DNA from: JBGSPL01 sp964511435
GTDB lineage: Bacteria > Patescibacteriota > CPR2 > UBA1875 > CAIMLA01
Assembly: GCA_964511435.1 (NCBI GenBank)
Contig: CAZEFH010000005.1
Span: forward strand, 1 to 55,589
Direction: 5' to 3'
DNA length: 55,589 bases
In this document: in pieces, positions 51,891 through 55,589 of the stretch
Layout: the number at the start of each line of letters is the position of its first letter
How positions within the stretch are numbered: position 1 is the stretch's first letter
Notes under the pieces: generated by a model
Databases searched by the model: none
Seen by the model: the letters and a program-made list of their open reading frames with translations, nothing else
Told to the model about the DNA's origin: nothing
Made by a program: the position numbers and the translations under genes

Positions 51891-52763
51891 CTACCAGCTC
51901 AATCGCTGTAGGAGTTCTTTATATTCCTTTGCTCGATCAGACTTGTCCAATTTTTCTTCAACTACCACGAGCTGTTGATAAATCTGTGGATAATGTGGGT
52001 TGATCAGAAGTGCCTCGAGTAGAATGGTTTCGGAGTCCTCATATTGACTAGCCTGAATTTGCTCTTTTGCAAGCACTAAAAGACCATTAACGTTCAGGGC
52101 TTTGTTTTTATGGGCGTCTTCCAGAAGCCTGGTCGCTGCATGTGGAAAACCATCATTTTTCAGGGCATTATACCTAGCAATGTAGTTGTTATCGCTACTT
52201 ATTTCTGTGCAGAAAACCAGGTAATTCCTACCTACGCCTTGGCACCCAATTAGATCCGGTCTTAACACATACCAAAGCTTATCAAGAACTTGATTATTTG
52301 ATTTTTTTGCCACTTGAGTGGCTAGATCCAATTTACCCTGTTTTAAAAGAGTAGATATATAGACAAGACGTATATCTTCGTCATATTGATAGTATTTTTC
52401 GGCATATTTTAGTGCATTATTGTAGTCTAAAATGTTGTAATATGCCTTTGCTAAGCCTTTTTCGGCGTTTTCTTCTTGCACTTGCTTAAAGTAATATATC
52501 GAGTTCTTATAATCTCCATATTCTAAAAATGCATTCCCCAAACTATTCTTGATACTAGATGTAGAGTAAAGTAAATTTGCGACTTCCAGGTCACGGATAC
52601 GTAGCCTCAGATTTTTTTCACTATTAGCTTTCTGTAGGTATTCTATCGATTTATCTTTAGCGAATTGATTTAGACATATGACACTGAAAGAAATCAAAAT
52701 AATCCCCACTACAGTTCCTACTACTATCCTGTTTTCATTTTTATAGTCGGCCCATATGCTCAT
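51891..52763 (-). CDS. TPR-repeat membrane-anchored protein
   Basis: 290 aa. One membrane span (about 14-34) and a series of TPR-like helices (SIKNSLGNAFLEYGDYKNSI; AKAYYNILDYNNALKYAEKY). It is a likely scaffold for an envelope complex; partner unknown. TATAAT lies 7 bases from the ATG, so leaderless. Confidence 0.75.
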   Translation of the reverse strand: MSIWADYKNENRIVVGTVVGIILISFSVICLNQFAKDKSIEYLQKANSEKNLRLRIRDLEVANLLYSTSSIKNSLGNAFLEYGDYKNSIYYFKQVQEENAEKGLAKAYYNILDYNNALKYAEKYYQYDEDIRLVYISTLLKQGKLDLATQVAKKSNNQVLDKLWYVLRPDLIGCQGVGRNYLVFCTEISSDNNYIARYNALKNDGFPHAATRLLEDAHKNKALNVNGLLVLAKEQIQASQYEDSETILLEALLINPHYPQIYQQLVVVEEKLDKSDRAKEYKELLQRLSW

Positions 52764-52864
52764 GAGGTAATTATAGTTGAATCTAACAAAGAGTCCATAA
52801 AGCCTTGTTATTTAGCCTCTTTTCAGCTATAATTTAGCGGCAATTTACAACCGAATTGCAATAC

Positions 52865-52954
52865 GGAGAGATACCCAAGAGGCTGAAGGGGCGGGTTTGC
52901 TAAACCTGTAGGTCGGGGTAACCTGGCGCGAGGGTTCGAATCCCTCTCTCTCCG
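52865..52954 (+). tRNA. tRNA-Ser (anticodon GCT)
   Basis: Acceptor GGAGAGA/TCTCTCC, anticodon loop TTTGCTAAA, long variable arm, GGTTCGAATCC T-loop, discriminator G and encoded CCA (52955-52957). Reads AGC/AGU. Confidence 0.95.
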
Positions 52955-52960
52955 CCATAA

Positions 52961-53047
52961 GGAAGGGTGCGAGAGTGGTTGAATCGAACGGTCTTGAAAA
53001 CCGTCGTACCGGAAACGGTACCGTGGGTTCGAATCCCACCCCTTCCG
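52961..53047 (+). tRNA. tRNA-Ser (anticodon TGA)
   Basis: Acceptor GGAAGGG/CCCTTCC, anticodon loop CTTGAAA, long variable arm GTACCGGAAACGGTAC, discriminator G, encoded CCA. Tandem with the GCT tRNA; 3 bases separate the CCA of the first from this one. Reads UCA (and others). Confidence 0.95.
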
Positions 53048-53054
53048 CCAGAAT

Positions 53055-53070
53055 ATACCCAATAGGGTAT
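53055..53070 (+). terminator. Terminator of the two tRNA genes
   Basis: ATACCC/GGGTAT stem, loop AATA, followed by TTTTTG. Confidence 0.7.
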
Positions 53071-53118
53071 TTTTTGTTTCCCCTAAATCGTGTATTATAG
53101 CCTCTAGAAGGAGGAAAT

Positions 53119-53880
53119 ATGGATAAAAAACTGAAAAACCTGCGTTTATATAACGCAATTGTAGGACTAATTCTATTGGTCCAGGGTGTAGTGATGTGGG
53201 CGGTCTCTAACGACGTCACGGCTACCATCACAACCAACTATCTAAAATCTGGCGGGACCATCGCTAGACCAATCTCAACACTTGAAACCTTCGGTGAGTG
53301 GAGACTAGGACCAATCATTGCTTCGTTCTTGCTACTTTCAGGGTTGTTTCTTTTGGGTTCCGCCTTTGTATGGCGCAAAAAATATGAAGAACAAGTTCAG
53401 AAAGGTATGAACCTATTTCGTTGGGCAGAATACTCAATCACATCTTCACTAATGGTGCTGGTCATCGCCATCCTCTGTGGTATTTATGATTTATCAACCC
53501 TCATCCTAATTTTTGCCCTTAATGCCTGCATGATCCTCTTTGGTTGGATGATGGAAGTGCACAATCAAACTACCAAGAAGGTTGATTGGACCAGTTACCT
53601 TTTCGGTTGCTTTGCTGGAGTTATCCCATGGGTAGTTATGGGCCTTTACTTCTTCAACGCTCTAGCTTCGGGTGGTGATGCTGTCCCGGACTTTGTTTAT
53701 GCTATTTTCTGGAGCCTATTCATTGCCTTTAACGTCTTCTCAGTAAACATGATTCTGCAATATGCAAAGATTGGCAAATGGAAAGATTATCTATATGGTG
53801 AATATGCCTATGTAACCTTTTCACTGGTCGCTAAGGCACTACTTGCCTGGCAAGTTTGGGCTGGTATCCTTCGAGGATAA
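53119..53880 (+). CDS. Heliorhodopsin
   Basis: 253 aa, seven membrane spans. TM7 carries SLVAKALLAWQVWAG with the retinal Lys239. TM3 has FRWAEYSITSS with counterion Glu104, then GIYDLSTLILIFALNACMIL, a heliorhodopsin hallmark. By eye the two His of the model protein 48C12 (TM1, TM2) appear replaced by Leu/Phe. Heliorhodopsins bind retinal in inverted orientation and are not efficient proton pumps. AGGAGG precedes the ATG. No retinal synthesis gene is in the window. Confidence 0.9.
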   Translation: MDKKLKNLRLYNAIVGLILLVQGVVMWAVSNDVTATITTNYLKSGGTIARPISTLETFGEWRLGPIIASFLLLSGLFLLGSAFVWRKKYEEQVQKGMNLFRWAEYSITSSLMVLVIAILCGIYDLSTLILIFALNACMILFGWMMEVHNQTTKKVDWTSYLFGCFAGVIPWVVMGLYFFNALASGGDAVPDFVYAIFWSLFIAFNVFSVNMILQYAKIGKWKDYLYGEYAYVTFSLVAKALLAWQVWAGILRG

Positions 53881-53897
53881 AAGTCTCGCTCAATTTA

Positions 53898-53934
53898 ATA
53901 TTAAAAAGTCTGCGAATCGCAGACTTTTTAATAT
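53898..53934 (+). terminator. Terminator after heliorhodopsin
   Basis: Very long perfect stem ATATTAAAAAGTCTGCG and its complement, with T-rich arm. Confidence 0.85.
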
Positions 53935-53970
53935 CTACTCATTGGTGCTAAAATAATTGTAGGAGAAATT

Positions 53971-54366
53971 ATGAAAAACGAACTTTTAGACATCTATAAA
54001 TGCTCAATTTGCGGCAATATAGTTGAGGTTGTACACAGCGGAGATGAGTCACTAGTTTGTTGTGGCGATCAGATGGGAAAAATCACTGTTAATGCTGGTC
54101 CTAAAGGTTCAGAAAAACATATTCCAGTGATTACTGTTGACGGTAATACAGTCACGGTTTCAGTTGGCTCTGTGACGCACCCGATGCTTCCGGAGCACTA
54201 CATCGAATGGATTGAGCTAATTTCCGACGATAAGGCTCAGCGAATAACGTTAAACCCCGGGGATGATCCCAAGGTTACATTTGATCTCATTCCAGGAGTC
54301 AAACATTATTATGCTCGGGCATACTGCAACGTTCATGGCCTGTGGCTAAGTGAAAATAATAAATAA
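53971..54366 (+). CDS. dfx: Desulfoferrodoxin (superoxide reductase)
   Basis: 131 aa, two domains. Residues 1-38: rubredoxin-like Fe site (YKCSICG...CCGDQM). Residues 39-131: superoxide reductase with EKHIPVI, THPMLPEHYIEWIEL and CNVHGLW (His and Cys Fe ligands). It reduces superoxide to H2O2 without oxygen release. Directly upstream of rubrerythrin, which removes H2O2. Confidence 0.95.
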   Translation: MKNELLDIYKCSICGNIVEVVHSGDESLVCCGDQMGKITVNAGPKGSEKHIPVITVDGNTVTVSVGSVTHPMLPEHYIEWIELISDDKAQRITLNPGDDPKVTFDLIPGVKHYYARAYCNVHGLWLSENNK

Positions 54367-54381
54367 ACAGAAGGAGCGAAA

Positions 54382-54954
54382 ATGCAGAAAACAATTGAAA
54401 ATCTAGCAAAAGCTTTCGCTGGCGAAAGCCAAGCGAGAAACCGCTATACCATTTACGCAAAAGTGGCCCGAGAAGAAGGGTATGAACAGATTGCCAGTAT
54501 CTTTGAAGAGACTGCCAATCAAGAAAAGACCCACGCAAAGATGCTCATGAAACACATCAAAGAGCTCAAGAAAGACAATGAACCTATCTCGATTCCGACA
54601 GAGGTTCCCAACGTTTGGGGCACAACAGTCGATAATCTTCGAGCTGCTATAGAGGGTGAGCACTACGAAACAGCTACTATGTACCCGGATTTTGCCAAGA
54701 CGGCGAGAGAAGAGGGTCTTACCGTGATTGCCAACCGATTGACTGACATTGCTGAAGCCGAAGCTCACCACGAGCAACGCTACACTAAACTACTTGATCT
54801 TGTTTCTAAAGATATGGCTTTCAAGCGCGGAGACAAAGTCTGGTGGTGTTGTCGTGAATGTGGCTATGTTCACGAAGGCACTGAACCACCAAAGGTCTGC
54901 CCAGTCTGCGAACACCCACAAGCTTTCTATCAACTTCTTGTTGAAGAGTACTAA
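54382..54954 (+). CDS. rbr: Rubrerythrin
   Basis: 190 aa. Di-iron four-helix domain with ESQARNRY, EETANQEKTHAKM, EGEHYETATMYPDF and EAEAHHEQRY. C-terminal rubredoxin domain CCRECGYVHEG...CPVCEHP. It reduces hydrogen peroxide to water. AAGGAGCG precedes the ATG. Forms an operon with dfx. Confidence 0.95.
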   Translation: MQKTIENLAKAFAGESQARNRYTIYAKVAREEGYEQIASIFEETANQEKTHAKMLMKHIKELKKDNEPISIPTEVPNVWGTTVDNLRAAIEGEHYETATMYPDFAKTAREEGLTVIANRLTDIAEAEAHHEQRYTKLLDLVSKDMAFKRGDKVWWCCRECGYVHEGTEPPKVCPVCEHPQAFYQLLVEEY

Positions 54955-54958
54955 ACTT

Positions 54959-54987
54959 AAAAAGTCGCCCTCTAGGCGACTTTTTTT
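54959..54987 (+). terminator. Terminator after rubrerythrin
   Basis: AAAAAGTCGCC/GGCGACTTTTT stem, followed by TT. Confidence 0.88.
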
Positions 54988-55018
54988 ATTGCAAAGTATG
55001 GATTATAATTAGCTTACT

Positions 55019-55498
55019 ATGGAGGGAAACGCAAAAGAATCGGTACTAGTGGCATGGAAGGCTTTGGAATACCCAGAGTATATTCGTGGCACCAAATACT
55101 ATCTTATCGTAGGAATAGTATTCCTTGGCTTGATTGGGTACTCAGTGTATGCACAAGACTGGTTTGGAATCGTAATTCTAGTTATCTTGGCTGGCTCCAT
55201 GTACTGGTACCAGAAAAAGTCACCGGTGGAGCGCACCTACCGCTTTTCACAGCTTGGTCTATACATCGATAATCGATTTTATCCTTACAACGAAATGTTT
55301 TCTTACTGGTTTCTTCTTAATGGTGGCAGCCGAAGTATGAACATTATCTTCCAGAAAAAGTATCTACCACAGCTTACAATTATGCTCGGCGAAATAGACC
55401 CATTGAAGATCCGGGAAACAGTCGGTAAATATATCCCTGAAGAAGGCACTAGAACCGAAAACATCGCCGATCGCATGATGCGCTGGCTACGACTTTAA
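55019..55498 (+). CDS. Hypothetical two-span membrane protein
   Basis: 159 aa. Two membrane spans (about 27-46 and 50-66) followed by a soluble PH-like/beta-rich domain (YRFSQLGLYIDNRFYPYNEM). No family recognised. TATAAT lies 9 bases before the ATG, implying a leaderless mRNA. Confidence 0.75.
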   Translation: MEGNAKESVLVAWKALEYPEYIRGTKYYLIVGIVFLGLIGYSVYAQDWFGIVILVILAGSMYWYQKKSPVERTYRFSQLGLYIDNRFYPYNEMFSYWFLLNGGSRSMNIIFQKKYLPQLTIMLGEIDPLKIRETVGKYIPEEGTRTENIADRMMRWLRL

Positions 55499-55509
55499 TA
55501 ATAAAAAAT

Positions 55510-55524
55510 GAGGCAGCTTGCCTC
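55510..55524 (+). terminator. Terminator after the last protein gene
   Basis: GAGGCA/TGCCTC-type hairpin followed by TTTTTTT. Confidence 0.8.
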
Positions 55525-55537
55525 TTTTTTTATTTGG

Positions 55538-55589
55538 CGGAGAGGGAGGGATTCGAACCCTCGATACCTTGCGGTATGACGGTGTTCGA
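55538..55589 (-). tRNA. tRNA-Ser (anticodon CGA), cut by the window edge
   Basis: Reverse strand shows the anticodon loop (TCGAAC, anticodon CGA), the long variable arm (ATACC/GGTAT), T-loop GGTTCGAATCC and acceptor 3' half, discriminator G, encoded CCA (55537-55535). The 5' half is beyond the window. Confidence 0.85.

Noticed and set aside
24594..51993. Perfect DnaA boxes (TGTGGATAA) at 24594-24602 and 51985-51993
   Set aside because: Single 9-mers; about 0.4 expected by chance in a window this size. No cluster, no dnaA gene. The second lies near parS but inside a gene.
52823..53237. Minus-strand ORFs across the two tRNA genes
   Set aside because: They translate tRNA sequence in reverse and have no independent support.
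1..55589. UGA recoded as Gly/Trp
   Set aside because: UGA serves as a normal stop, often in ATGA overlaps, and frames do not continue through it.
1..55589. CRISPR array, IS element, prophage, restriction system
   Set aside because: No spaced direct repeats, transposase, integrase or phage structural genes seen on either strand.

Overview
The window looks like a piece of a Candidate Phyla Radiation (Patescibacteria) chromosome, plausibly Saccharibacteria-like. Genes are tightly packed and many overlap by 1-4 bases. It carries a cupin-type (archaeal-style) phosphoglucose isomerase, S6 and S20 with long Lys/Ala-rich tails, a FemX-like enzyme and RNase J. UGA is used as an ordinary stop, which argues against Gracilibacteria/Absconditabacteria. 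The assignment is inference from gene content only. No insertion sequence, CRISPR array, prophage or rRNA operon is visible.

Layout. 1-1313 (-): an ABC importer (permease cut by the window edge, plus ATPase). 1321-4884 (-): tlyA, efp and rpsR-ssb-rpsF, then a PRC-barrel protein. 4885-5700: a GC-rich island of very small ORFs. 5771-8471 (+): a phosphohexomutase, a membrane protein and trpS. 8484-9486: a second GC-rich island with two divergent small genes. 9519-12347 (+): cupin PGI, tRNA-Ser(GGA), an SDR, an acetyltransferase and small proteins. 12426-12886: a third island gene. 12951-24376 (+): the information-processing core (dnaG, rpoD, polA, hemW-like, lexA-orf63-recA-recX). 24409-24539: a hidden mini-gene. 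24693-25064: rpsT. 25089-33837 (-): holA, mutM, DJ-1-like, PHP, CPBP protease, flavoprotein, YajQ, RodZ-like and FtsK. 33922-37033 (-): RNase J, a family-4 type UDG and a phosphodiesterase. 37048-38573 (+): pgeF and xth. 38583-42635 (-): a hypothetical gene, pnp, rpsO and truB. 42720-44085 (-): a GC-rich five-gene island with thioredoxin and an AbrB-like regulator. 44189-45805 (-): a DHH phosphoesterase. 46126-51817 (+): femX, a murE-like ligase, tsaD and T-box-valS. 51463-51858: two perfect parS sites. 51891-52763 (-): a TPR protein. 52865-53047: two serine tRNAs. 53119-55498 (+): heliorhodopsin, desulfoferrodoxin, rubrerythrin and a membrane protein. The right edge cuts a fourth serine tRNA.

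How genes work together. DNA replication and repair are heavily represented (primase, Pol I, HolA, SSB, RecA/RecX/LexA, MutM, UDG, Xth, FtsK). RNA turnover is covered by RNase J, PNPase and a DHH phosphoesterase. The femX-murE pair belongs to peptidoglycan building. Desulfoferrodoxin and rubrerythrin form an oxygen-defence pair beside the heliorhodopsin.

Most unusual signals: (1) a ~140-bp intergenic element in two copies (2650-2784 and 45908-46046) whose hairpin stem changes sequence but keeps pairing, which suggests a structured RNA; (2) several islands of GC-rich small genes with strong Shine-Dalgarno sites, very unlike the surrounding genes, many of which look leaderless; (3) a 22-residue hydrophobic peptide gene with a fully consensus promoter; (4) two perfect parS sites, one inside valS; (5) a heliorhodopsin; (6) a palindrome repeated upstream of two promoters.
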